From Candidatus Melainabacteria bacterium (GTDB taxonomy: Bacteria > Cyanobacteriota > Vampirovibrionia > LMEP-6097): a stretch of 64,000 nucleotides of DNA. Positions 35,001-42,597 of the stretch are shown here, one piece after another (position 1 is the first letter of the stretch; the number at the start of each line of letters is the position of its first letter). The position numbers were made by a program, and so were the translations under genes. The notes under the pieces were generated by a model that saw nothing but the letters and a program-made list of their open reading frames with translations, had not been told where the DNA came from and ran no database searches. Where the stretch lies: contig DUDT01000018.1 of NCBI GenBank assembly GCA_005110385.1, forward strand, positions 1 through 64,000, written 5' to 3'.

Positions 35001-35774
35001 TTAATTGACTTTTTAAAAGCTAAAATCCTTAATGATTACACTCGTAAAGGGGTTGATCTTGAGCTTATTAAGCAAATTATTGATAGTTTAGATGAAGATA
35101 CTATGCTCATCGGCTTTGCTAGAAGATTTGCAGAATACAAGAGAGCTGGCTTAGTCTTTAATGACCTAGAAAGACTTCAGAAAATACTTTCTAATAGTTC
35201 TAAACCAGCGACGATTATATTTGCTGGTAAGTCACACCCGAACAGTGGTGGTGGTAAAGACATTATTCGAGAGATATATAAGCATGTTCTAGATCCTAAA
35301 TTCCTTGGACGTATCATTTTACTAGAGAACTATAATATGCACACTGGTAGGCTCTTAACGCAAGGTACTGACGTATGGCTTAATAACCCTGTTATTAAAA
35401 TGGAAGCCTGCGGTACTAGTGGTATGAAAGCTGCTGCTAATGGTGTTCTAAACTTATCTATTCCAGATGGCTGGTGGCATGAGGGTTATAACCCAGAAAT
35501 AGGTTGGTCTATCCCTTACTCTACTAATCCAGACTATAATTCGATGTGTAGAGAGGAAGCTCAGAGTATTTATCAGCTTTTAGAAGAGAATGTTTTACCT
35601 TCTTTCTATGCGAAAAATGCTCAAGGCTATTCTCCAGAATGGGTTAAGATGATGCGTGCATCTATTCTTCAAGTATCTAAAGGCTTTGGTACTGACAGAA
35701 TGCTTACTGATTACAATGAAAAGATGTATCTGCCTCTGATTAATAAGAGCTTTAAAATCGCACAAGTTAGATAA
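32010..35774 (+). CDS. fused GT3 glycogen synthase - GT35 alpha-glucan phosphorylase
   Basis: A 1254-residue two-enzyme fusion. Residues 1-~540 match eukaryote-type GT3 glycogen synthase: FEVSWEVCNKVGGIHTVIASKA, FHEWICGAGVLYL, FTTHATVLGR and the C-terminal SFYEPWGYTPLESAVEGIPTI. Residues ~560-1254 match short bacterial alpha-glucan phosphorylases: NELAYNIWSSWDKD, IAYFSMEYGLHESIPIYAGGLG and the PLP-binding ACGTSGMKAAANG with Lys1140. The protein thus pairs chain extension and phosphorolysis. It is the last gene of the GT4-GH57 operon. Both halves keep their key motifs, so both may be active. Confidence 0.92.
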   Translation: MKFVFEVSWEVCNKVGGIHTVIASKALEATEFYGDAYIAIGPDTGNYNEFEEVHGDAFFEKAKAELNIAGLQAKFGRWKIPHSPRVILISNFKEKFQIGRLLFTFWEQFGVDSYEGSWDYVEPILFSTTAAEIIATIVRGCFEPQDTAVAHFHEWICGAGVLYLNKNMPKIGTVFTTHATVLGRAMAHHNSMYYHELEMSTEVEHKAYTHGVKSKHSLEAISARTADCFTTVSEFTGRESFLILNKRPDLIVYNGLDKSDASRNIPQIQKNKRKVLDLCGHFLGETLPDNSQIWISSGRYEFKNKGYDLTLSSLSNLNTKLPESAAPIVMLFLIAADHTKVDNYQWGAAQDENHRPIAISPIYDEEHDQILNSVKYHGLDKKSSKIRPIMSALYLDGADGIFNMTYEDVLRTADLSLFPSFYEPWGYTPLESAVEGIPTITSDLAGFGHWIHTLDGEWSDLVKVLTRKNKSYDDSANNLANMLLDFALSGYRNKDLARAKSEELAKEITWEKIFPNYRKAYEIARAKGYARLVSVPNEHIHNPFKKAESFTIGQGEKVSLNLLSIDVPLPNKLAGLNELAYNIWSSWDKDSRDLFRSLNPVLWEYFDHSPMKVLRSIPYAELAELENDADFNQRFEKVYQSFKKYMGEINTRELINNHEPLIAYFSMEYGLHESIPIYAGGLGILSGDHMKGASDLGLNMIGVGLFYNEGYFTQEIDHTGHQVEHYPKQDWKTLPMKVLLNQEGNPVKIPVEFPHKIVWTRVLVMQVGKVPVFLFDTDIDDNDFEDRGITAKLYAGDRRMRIKQEILVAIAGVRLLKDFLSLNPAVYHLNEGHCAFIAVERYRRMTQQGYTPQDAFNSIKFSTVFTTHTPVAAGNETFDLSLMYEMLGQIFNSMNVPFEQFLELGRDEQNPHVFSMTVLALNISSKSNAVAQLHGDVAYEMWKHVLPKDDPNHLGYVTNGVHLGSWLGDSIKEIYSQEMENISDELIWKKHQEQKLHLIDFLKAKILNDYTRKGVDLELIKQIIDSLDEDTMLIGFARRFAEYKRAGLVFNDLERLQKILSNSSKPATIIFAGKSHPNSGGGKDIIREIYKHVLDPKFLGRIILLENYNMHTGRLLTQGTDVWLNNPVIKMEACGTSGMKAAANGVLNLSIPDGWWHEGYNPEIGWSIPYSTNPDYNSMCREEAQSIYQLLEENVLPSFYAKNAQGYSPEWVKMMRASILQVSKGFGTDRMLTDYNEKMYLPLINKSFKIAQVR

Positions 35775-35776
35775 TC

Positions 35777-35809
35777 GAGACCGCTGTACAACTCCATTTC
35801 CTGAGTTTT
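35777..35809 (+). repeat. half copy of GAGACCGCTG repeat
   Basis: Starts with GAGACCGCTGTACAACTCCA, followed by TTTCCTGAGTTTT: one arm plus half of the shared core, placed two bases after the synthase-phosphorylase stop and 16 bp before a full 119-bp copy. This shows the two forms side by side. Confidence 0.75.
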
Positions 35810-35825
35810 AATCTCTCAGTTGAGG

Positions 35826-35944
35826 GGCGTGTAGCCGAACGAACAAGTTCAAGGCTGAGGAGGACGAATGACCGCAGTGTACTGCAGGTACATGAGGATC
35901 ATGAGGACGACGAAAACGCAGAAATTGGAGTTCCGCTACACGCC
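35826..35944 (+). repeat. 119-bp palindromic repeat, full copy
   Basis: Reference copy. Arms GGCGTGTAGCCGAAC and GTTCCGCTACACGCC pair except at one C-C position. Internally there is a small palindrome GCAGTGTACTGC, a perfect GAGGAGG-ACGA-ATG initiation-like module, and the CATGAGGACGACGAAAACGC segment found in coding inserts. One frame is open from end to end (39 codons). Confidence 0.95.
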
Positions 35945-35948
35945 CCAG

Positions 35949-36446
35949 TTACAACTGAGTAGGATTCGGTGCATCTCCGTAAACCTCTTTAGGATCGAAA
36001 GTCTTTTCTGCTTCAGTATATTCAAGCTTCAAGCCATTAAAAGTTAAATTAGTGTCATGCTTCAGATCATCACCGAAGGGTAATTTTCTATAGAAGCATG
36101 ATTTATAACCTACGTGGCAACTCGCCCCAGAGCCGGTGACTTCTACTCTTAACCAAACACAATCCTGATCATCATCTACATAAAATTCTTTAATTTTCTG
36201 CACTAGCCCACTAGTAGCACCTTTATGCCATAAAACTTTACGGCTTCTACTGTAATAAACTGCCTCACCTAAGCGAAGCGATTCTAAAAGAGCTTCTCTA
36301 TTCATATAGCCCTGCATTAAAAGTAAGCCAGAAGAGTATTCAGTAGTAACTACAGGAATTAAACCATGTTCATCAAATTTAGGAGCAAATTCATAACCCT
36401 CTTCTACCTGTTCTATAGTTTTTCTCTCTCCGATAAAATCTGACAT
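35949..36446 (-). CDS. hisI: phosphoribosyl-AMP cyclohydrolase
   Basis: A 165-residue enzyme for the third step of histidine synthesis. The family signature is complete: LLMQGYMNREALLESL, AVYYSRSRKVLWHKGATSG, the metal-binding VDDDQDCVW, and CHVGYKSCFYR with the two zinc Cys. A ~45-residue C-terminal extension exceeds the usual 110-130 residues but is too short for a HisE domain. The start at 36446 sits three bases after TATTAT on the reverse strand; no other his gene is in the window. Confidence 0.95.
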   Translation of the reverse strand: MSDFIGERKTIEQVEEGYEFAPKFDEHGLIPVVTTEYSSGLLLMQGYMNREALLESLRLGEAVYYSRSRKVLWHKGATSGLVQKIKEFYVDDDQDCVWLRVEVTGSGASCHVGYKSCFYRKLPFGDDLKHDTNLTFNGLKLEYTEAEKTFDPKEVYGDAPNPTQL

Positions 36447-36465
36447 AGATAATATTTTACATTAT

Positions 36466-36484
36466 GATGCAGAGAAGCTGCATC
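36466..36484. other. small hairpin upstream of hisI
   Basis: GATGCAG/CTGCATC stem with a five-base loop, 19 bp before the hisI start and in the divergent promoter region shared with the deaminase-like gene. Possibly an operator; nothing further supports a role. Confidence 0.3.
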
Positions 36485-36597
36485 TTGGGTATCAGCCTCT
36501 TAATTAAAATCGGCAGATCCTTAAATATTTAGAGTATTATATTAAATCCATCGTGTAATATTAGATATTATGGAAAAAGAAATTAATTGTTAAAAAA

Positions 36598-37893
36598 ATG
36601 ACAAGTATATCTCCATTAAGTATACTGACTTCAAGTAACAGTGGCAGTGTTAATGTTAGTGTTAGCACCTCTGGTGGTTCTTCCACAGTTTCAGCTCAAT
36701 CCGCACAACCAGATAAGCTAGATAGAGCAAGGAAACCAGCACCTTATTCAAGACAAGAATTATACACCCTATCGCACAGTGCCTATTATCCAGAATTCTT
36801 GAATAACTTAGAACAATTTATCTTGCTTACTAAATCTTTGAATGCAAAACCTCAACTACAAATAAATGCGCTACTTAAAACTAACGACTTATTAATTCCT
36901 AAAACTACAACAAAAATAAGCGGCGATAAGGAAATTGACTATTTACCAGCTCCTTATTCAGCCGTAATGATAAATAATCAAGAAGCCTTATATGAAGAAC
37001 TAAATACTGCTTTTAATACACTGGAAGAACAGAAGAGGGAAAATAATGACTTTCTATTAAGTACAGAAACCCCAAATGGACATAATGCCAGCCCTTTAAT
37101 AACTAAAGAAACTCATAAAGTCCTAAAACATATCGAAACGATGCTACTTAAAGCGATCAAATATTTAGGCTTCCATGAAGTATCTGGAGCTAAATATGCA
37201 GCACTCGCTGTCTATGGTAATGATGATAACGGGTTTCATGACTTTGCCTTATCTAGTAATAACGACCCTAAATTTCAAGACTTTGGTAACCCTGAAATGC
37301 GTAGATGCGCTGAAGATTCCATGAGCATTATTGCTGAAGAAAATAAACTTAATAAATTAAAATACTTATTTTTAACGAGAGCTCCATACCCAGAGGGATA
37401 TGGAAATAATAATAATGGTGTTTTTAATTTTTCCAAATTAGTACCTTGTAAAAGCTGTTTACAGCATTTAGAAAAGCTTTACGAGGATGGTGGAAATTTA
37501 ATTATAGTCGCGAGTATAAATCAAGGTAAGTTTTTAGAAAAATCATTAGGGCTAAATATAGATTCATCAGCAAAGCAAGCAAGTGAAAATCAACCTCAAC
37601 CACAAAATTACTTACTTGAGGGTCAAAAAGAAGGTGATATGAGAATAATTTACCCACAGGGTTTAGAGCACTGTTTTATTGAAATACCGAATAAGAATTT
37701 ACCCCGAATAATAGTGGAAAAAGATATTGGAACTAATGTACTATCCCGAGGGACTGAGTGTCAAGACTCAAGACAGGCTTTCACTTTTGGGGAGTGGTTA
37801 AAGGAGCAAAAGATATTAAGACAAGCTCTAGAGTCATTTGATACTAGTAACTTCAGCAGGAAAAAATTAATCAATCCGGGGGAAAATCTTTAA
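36598..37893 (+). CDS. predicted zinc-dependent deaminase domain protein
   Basis: A 431-residue protein that I do not recognise as a named family. Residues 1-45 are a Ser/Thr/Val-rich low-complexity leader. Residues ~195-305 show the two zinc-binding motifs of the cytidine-deaminase fold in the right order and spacing: RRCAEDSM (C237-A-E239, with Glu as proton shuttle) and VPCKSC (P283-C284-x-x-C287). The AKYAALAVYGND and LKYLFLTRAP strands before and between fit the fold. The substrate could be a free base, nucleoside, nucleotide or nucleic acid. The disordered leader and isolated position resemble effector-type deaminases, but this is inference; no immunity gene is obvious. Confidence 0.65.
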   Translation: MTSISPLSILTSSNSGSVNVSVSTSGGSSTVSAQSAQPDKLDRARKPAPYSRQELYTLSHSAYYPEFLNNLEQFILLTKSLNAKPQLQINALLKTNDLLIPKTTTKISGDKEIDYLPAPYSAVMINNQEALYEELNTAFNTLEEQKRENNDFLLSTETPNGHNASPLITKETHKVLKHIETMLLKAIKYLGFHEVSGAKYAALAVYGNDDNGFHDFALSSNNDPKFQDFGNPEMRRCAEDSMSIIAEENKLNKLKYLFLTRAPYPEGYGNNNNGVFNFSKLVPCKSCLQHLEKLYEDGGNLIIVASINQGKFLEKSLGLNIDSSAKQASENQPQPQNYLLEGQKEGDMRIIYPQGLEHCFIEIPNKNLPRIIVEKDIGTNVLSRGTECQDSRQAFTFGEWLKEQKILRQALESFDTSNFSRKKLINPGENL

Positions 37894-37912
37894 CATTGCA
37901 AAGTCCTCAATA

Positions 37913-37945
37913 GAAATCGCTGCACAACTAAGCTTCTGTACTTTC
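37913..37945 (+). repeat. degenerate half copy of GAGACCGCTG repeat
   Basis: GAAATCGCTGCACAACTAAG and the following bases align with 35777-35809, with transitions in the arm and a more diverged core. It lies between the deaminase-like gene and tRNA-Leu. Confidence 0.5.
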
Positions 37946-37991
37946 AACATATTTTACAGAGTGCCCCTTATCTGAATCTAAAATAAAAAAG

Positions 37992-38080
37992 TGGTACCCA
38001 AGGCCGGACTTGAACCGGCACGAACCAAAGGGTTCAACAGATTTTAAGTCTGTTGCGTCTACCTATTCCGCCACTTGGGC
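37992..38080 (-). tRNA. tRNA-Leu (anticodon UAA)
   Basis: An 89-nt class II tRNA. The acceptor arm GCCCAAG pairs with CTTGGGT (G-U at the first pair), the anticodon stem ACAGA/TCTGT encloses a CTTAAAA loop with TAA, there is a long variable arm (AACCCTTTGGTT region), and the T arm GCCGG/CCGGC has a TTCAAGT loop. The CCA end is encoded. Confidence 0.96.
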
Positions 38081-38233
38081 TAGTACCATGAGTAATTCTA
38101 CAATGGATAAGTTTTTTATTTATGCTTAAATCAGTAAAATTATTAATTTTTTAAATTTTGGGCTTCATCTATAAAGTGCAAATTTTATCAAGTTGGTCAT
38201 CATGGCTTTAACGTGATATTTTGGAAATATACT

Positions 38234-39658
38234 ATGCAAGAGAAAATATCTACTGATACCCGTGACATACAAGCAGGAGATCACTATTTAGCTTTAATCG
38301 GTGAGAAATTCGATGGTCATAATTTTATAGCAGAAGCTCTAGAGAAGGGGGCTGCCGCAGTCTATTCATCTAAAGATTTTAAAACTTTAACAGAAATTAT
38401 TAATCAACAAATTATCACTGAAAATCAAGATAAATTTATTATAGTAAAAGACACTCTAGAAGAATATCAGAGACTAGCTACTGAGTATAGAGATAAAGTA
38501 AATCCACTAGTAATAGCTATTACAGGCAGTAATGGTAAAACTACGACTAAAGAAATGCTAGCTGCCGTTCTAAAAGATCATTTTAAAATTCACTACAGCG
38601 ACGCTAATTTTAATAACGAAATCGGTGTGCCTAAGACCATTTTAGCCATGCCTGAAGATACAAAAATTTTAATTTTAGAGATGGGAATGCGCGGGCTTGG
38701 GCAGATAGACTTGCTTAGTAAAATAGCTAAACCTAATATCTGTGTTATAACCTGCATTGGCAGTGCTCATATTGAGCTTCTCGGCTCTAAAGAAAATATA
38801 AAAAAAGCGAAGATGGAGATTATAAACCATATTCAAGATTATAAATTTTCTGATTCCACTTCAAGTAACTCTTCTAATAAGAACCCTTCAGAAAAGTTTT
38901 TAAATTTAAGTGTGCAGAAAATCCTGCCGAAAACTTTTATCATCGATGAAAATCTATACAGTGAGCTAGAGAAAGATGGTTTTAATAATCCGAATACCAG
39001 TCAGCCTATTAGCGTAAATGAAATCCTAAAATTCAGCTCAGAAGAGAAATTTAGATTAAATGTAATCACGAATCAAGGCATAATCAGCGACGCTAACGCA
39101 GCCTACGAAGCAGCTAAAATATTAGGCTTAGGTTTTGATCAAACCCAGAATGGACTTTTAAATTATCAAGCACTCGGAGGCAGAGGCAGTATCTATAAAG
39201 ATAAGCATAATAATATCTACATTAACGATGCTTATAATGCAAGCCCAGAATCACTTTTACTCAGTGTTCAAGGTATTTTAGATAAATTTATAGATCACGA
39301 AATTTTAATAGTAATCGGTGAAATTCTAGAAAATGAAGCTGAATTAATAGAAAAATCAGTAAATGAAATTCAGGAACTCTGCTCACATAATCCTAAATCT
39401 AAGCTGCTTGATTTTAGAAATATCTCACATGAACTAAGGCTAGAACTATTTTTAAAAGAACTGAATTTAAAAATAGATGCTGATAGAAGCTTAGAAAATA
39501 TTAGTTATAAGGAATTAGAACTACTTATGAGTGAAGCTTCTCTAATTTCTTCAAATACAAATCTAGCTCACCAAGAGCCTTATAGAATAATCTATTTAAA
39601 AGGGTCTCGGGGAGCTAGGCTTGAGGAATTATTGTTTTTAGGCAGTTACTATGGCTGA
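38234..39658 (+). CDS. murF: UDP-N-acetylmuramoyl-tripeptide--D-Ala-D-Ala ligase
   Basis: A 474-residue ligase adding D-Ala-D-Ala to the peptidoglycan stem peptide, the step after Ddl. ISTDTRDIQAGDHYLAL and FDGHNFI are the substrate-binding N-domain; ITGSNGKTTTKEML is the ATP loop; HYSDANFNNEIGVPKT, LEMGMRGLGQI and NDAYNASPES are conserved Mur-ligase sites. GGAAA lies 8 nt before the ATG at 38234; a GTG at 38213 would add 7 residues. Either way the protein lacks about 20-25 residues found at the start of most MurF proteins. Overlong loops occur around residues 210-260. Confidence 0.92.
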   Translation: MQEKISTDTRDIQAGDHYLALIGEKFDGHNFIAEALEKGAAAVYSSKDFKTLTEIINQQIITENQDKFIIVKDTLEEYQRLATEYRDKVNPLVIAITGSNGKTTTKEMLAAVLKDHFKIHYSDANFNNEIGVPKTILAMPEDTKILILEMGMRGLGQIDLLSKIAKPNICVITCIGSAHIELLGSKENIKKAKMEIINHIQDYKFSDSTSSNSSNKNPSEKFLNLSVQKILPKTFIIDENLYSELEKDGFNNPNTSQPISVNEILKFSSEEKFRLNVITNQGIISDANAAYEAAKILGLGFDQTQNGLLNYQALGGRGSIYKDKHNNIYINDAYNASPESLLLSVQGILDKFIDHEILIVIGEILENEAELIEKSVNEIQELCSHNPKSKLLDFRNISHELRLELFLKELNLKIDADRSLENISYKELELLMSEASLISSNTNLAHQEPYRIIYLKGSRGARLEELLFLGSYYG

Positions 39659-40255
39659 TTAGAGCCCTAATGCGTTCGATCTTAGAAGGTCTTCTCTTAC
39701 AGCTCCTGGGTCTGGCAGGTACTTGGCGTTTTGCTCCTCCCATAATCGCAATGATTCCTGTCTTTGCCCCGAAAGTATCTTGCTAGGATCATCAAATTGT
39801 CTAAAAAGATCTTCTTGATAACGCAGTGCATCTTTATCCAATGATTTTAATGTAAGACCATTAACCTGCGTATCACTCAAACCAAAGGTTTGCTGCATGG
39901 TATCCAAAACTTCTCCACGTTTCTGTGATTCACCAGTTCCTGGAACACCTACTTTAGCCATAAAATCTCGAAGTAATTTAACAGACTCTGGGCGAAGATT
40001 ATAAGCATCAATAGGAGTACTTCCATCTTTATTAGATTGACCAATATTCTGTAATAACTGAGTCAATGGTCTGAATTCATTCTTGTCAGCTACGCCACCT
40101 GGCACTAAGCTGTTTAAAATAGATAAATTTCTATCTTCATCACTAGATCTTAGAGGACTAGATCCTGGCGTAGAAGTACCACCATTAAGAGGAGCAATAC
40201 CTTGACACAGCATTAAGCCACAATTCACTCTCTCTGACATATTTCTTCTTGACAT
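39659..40255 (-). CDS. hypothetical protein, possibly ankyrin-like
   Basis: A 198-residue protein without membrane segment or signal peptide. A Gly/Ser/Thr/Pro-rich N-terminus (1-45) precedes a helical region. The stretch NKDGSTPIDAYNLRPESVKLLRDF looks like one degenerate ankyrin-type unit (DGxTPxxxA...LL), but repeats cannot be counted with confidence. GAGGAG lies 7 nt before the ATG, a good ribosome-binding site. Its stop is directly adjacent to the murF stop on the other strand. Confidence 0.6.
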   Translation of the reverse strand: MSRRNMSERVNCGLMLCQGIAPLNGGTSTPGSSPLRSSDEDRNLSILNSLVPGGVADKNEFRPLTQLLQNIGQSNKDGSTPIDAYNLRPESVKLLRDFMAKVGVPGTGESQKRGEVLDTMQQTFGLSDTQVNGLTLKSLDKDALRYQEDLFRQFDDPSKILSGQRQESLRLWEEQNAKYLPDPGAVREDLLRSNALGL

Positions 40256-40476
40256 ACTATTTCTCCTCTGTTTTGTTTTTAGAATCTTATTATTTATTCC
40301 CTTAAAAGCTTATTTTAAACTTAAAAGTGAAAAATCATTAGTACAATTTCTGAATCTTAATCTCAGTTATTAAAGCTAGATTTAGAATCATCACTCTCTT
40401 CCCCTATACAAGAAAAATCTTATTTTAACTTTGATAAAGATTTTTAAATTTCATTAAAAATCTTCTTAACAGACTC

Positions 40477-42588
40477 TTAAATATACAAAGCCCTATAAAT
40501 CCAGTAATTAGTTAAAACCCGCTTAACATAATTTTTCGTCTCACTAAAAGGAATCTCTTCGACAAAGATATCTGGATCTGCGGCATTCGGAGAAAGAGAC
40601 CAAGTCGAAACTCTCTGCGGGCCAGCATTATAAGAAGCTACTGAGTAAATCATATTTCGGTTAAATTTCCTAAATACTTCTTCCATAAACTGCACCCCCA
40701 GCTTAATGTTAAGCTCAGGCTTAAAAAGATCCTCTGGATTAGGCTTCGGTAATTTTAAAACTCTAGCCACGTCATTAGCTGTAAAAGGCATTATCTGCAT
40801 TAAACCTATAGCCCCGACTGGGCTTACTGTATTTAACTGATAGGTAGACTCCTGCTTTATTAAAGCATGTACCATAAAAGGATCTAAAATAGATTCAGCG
40901 GGAAGACTATCACCAATTAAATCTGCGTATAATAACGGATAAGCCACCTGATAAAGCTGATGTACTTCTGGATCATTTAAATCACTAAGATCTTTTACTA
41001 GTTCTTGAGCTAGAGTAATCGACTTTAAAGTATCACCAGCAAGCGAACTTGCTCCAGCTAAAAACTTTTTATCAAAGGTTTCTGGGTGTCTTAAAGCCTC
41101 AGATTCTATATGATCAAAGCTTTTCGTAATATAGAGCTCAGCCATCTCATTACCATACTGCTCTCTTAACTTAGGTTCCGTAAACAGTTCTGGCATTTTC
41201 CAAGAACTAAGATGCACGATAGAAGATTTACTTGGCAGCAAATACCACTTCTCTTTACTAAGTTTATTCGTCTCTAATATATCTTTAGCTCTAAAAGCAT
41301 AATAATCGAGTGGGTGTGCGGCGATTAAATTATTAAAAACACGGCGAGCCTCATCATTACTGTTTCTCTCTAAATGAATTTTCCCCATCCAAAACGCTAC
41401 GAAAGAATGCGACTTAGCATTAGGGAATTTTTGCCAGTGTTCCAAATAAGTTTTCTCCGCTAAATGATAGGCTTTACGCTTATAATCTAACCAAAAAACT
41501 CTAGCCATGCTTTCAGCAGCATAATTACTATCTGGGTATTTCTGAAACAGCTCTTCGTAGTCAGTTTTAAGCTTAGTTAGCTCAGCGATAGACCAGAGTA
41601 ACTCATCCTGATTAGCTTTCGCCACAGCATAGATTTCCTTAAAACTCGGTAAAAGGTTCGTAGATTCATCTAAAGTTTTCAGAGCCTCTAAAAGCTGCTG
41701 TGATACAGCAAGAGACTCAGTTAGCTTTAGCTTATCTATTAGGAAGGCTTTAGCTAAGTCATACTGCTTATTTTTCGCTAAAGTTCTAGCGTAAGGTAAA
41801 TAAAATTTATCAGTAAAGTCCGCAGCACTAGGATCGAAATACTCTATAGCTTTTTCATAATTCTCTAAATAGTAGTAGACTAGGGCTATATCATTTCGGT
41901 ACTGCTTTAAAGCCTCTATACCAGCCATCTCTTCGACAGCGAGTGCCGCAAGGTTAGCATTTGGTGACTTCTGTATGTATCTCACTAATTTTTCATTCCT
42001 AATTTCAGGATCTTCACTTAAATTAGCTAAATAATAATCTGCACCTAGAGCGTACTCTGAATCAGGATATTTAGTTTGGACTTCTGTAAAAAGCTTAGTA
42101 GCATTCTCTTTTAAACTCTGCCTAAGATACGACTTAGCCAGCATATATTTAAACTCTGGCTCATTTGGTAAGACTTCTATTAACTTTTCTAAAGTATTTA
42201 CTATCGCAGACTCATCACCTACCTTAGCGGCATAATCGAGTAATATTTTTTTAGAAAAGCGTGGAAGATAGTTATAGTCTATATCATAAGAGTAGATATA
42301 AGCTATCATCGGCTCGCCTAGGGAATTAGCTAGCCTCGAAATTAAATATTTTCTGCGATTTTCAAGTAAACTAGACTTAAACTTAGTTTTAATCAGCTTC
42401 TTTAATTTATCTTGAGAAGAGAGATTCGGATTTTCAGTGATTTTATCTAAGGCTTTATTAGAAACCTTTTCACCTAAGTCGATTTTTTTAGGACTTTCAG
42501 CAGAACCGAAAAGCGTAAAAGTATAATAAGCGAAGCCTAAAAATAGGCTCAGTGATAGAAAAAAATATAGAGGTAAGTATTTTTTCAT
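40477..42588 (-). CDS. soluble lytic murein transglycosylase-like protein
   Basis: A 703-residue Slt70-like enzyme that cleaves glycan strands with formation of 1,6-anhydro-MurNAc. Residues 7-28 form a signal peptide or membrane anchor. Residues ~60-500 are TPR/alpha-superhelical (repeated KYPDSxYAxxA patterns). The C-terminal Slt domain has LIKQESTYQLNTVSPVGAIGLMQIMP with the catalytic Glu in ESTY, and NIKLGVQFMEEV and YNAGPQRV. It indicates a periplasm and so a Gram-negative-type envelope. pyrF follows upstream in the same orientation with a 9-bp gap. Confidence 0.92.
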   Translation of the reverse strand: MKKYLPLYFFLSLSLFLGFAYYTFTLFGSAESPKKIDLGEKVSNKALDKITENPNLSSQDKLKKLIKTKFKSSLLENRRKYLISRLANSLGEPMIAYIYSYDIDYNYLPRFSKKILLDYAAKVGDESAIVNTLEKLIEVLPNEPEFKYMLAKSYLRQSLKENATKLFTEVQTKYPDSEYALGADYYLANLSEDPEIRNEKLVRYIQKSPNANLAALAVEEMAGIEALKQYRNDIALVYYYLENYEKAIEYFDPSAADFTDKFYLPYARTLAKNKQYDLAKAFLIDKLKLTESLAVSQQLLEALKTLDESTNLLPSFKEIYAVAKANQDELLWSIAELTKLKTDYEELFQKYPDSNYAAESMARVFWLDYKRKAYHLAEKTYLEHWQKFPNAKSHSFVAFWMGKIHLERNSNDEARRVFNNLIAAHPLDYYAFRAKDILETNKLSKEKWYLLPSKSSIVHLSSWKMPELFTEPKLREQYGNEMAELYITKSFDHIESEALRHPETFDKKFLAGASSLAGDTLKSITLAQELVKDLSDLNDPEVHQLYQVAYPLLYADLIGDSLPAESILDPFMVHALIKQESTYQLNTVSPVGAIGLMQIMPFTANDVARVLKLPKPNPEDLFKPELNIKLGVQFMEEVFRKFNRNMIYSVASYNAGPQRVSTWSLSPNAADPDIFVEEIPFSETKNYVKRVLTNYWIYRALYI

Positions 42589-42597
42589 CTCGAATAA

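Noticed and set aside
11292-35944. CRISPR-like array
   Set aside because: The repeats are dispersed tens of kilobases apart, palindromic and not regularly spaced; no cas genes are seen.
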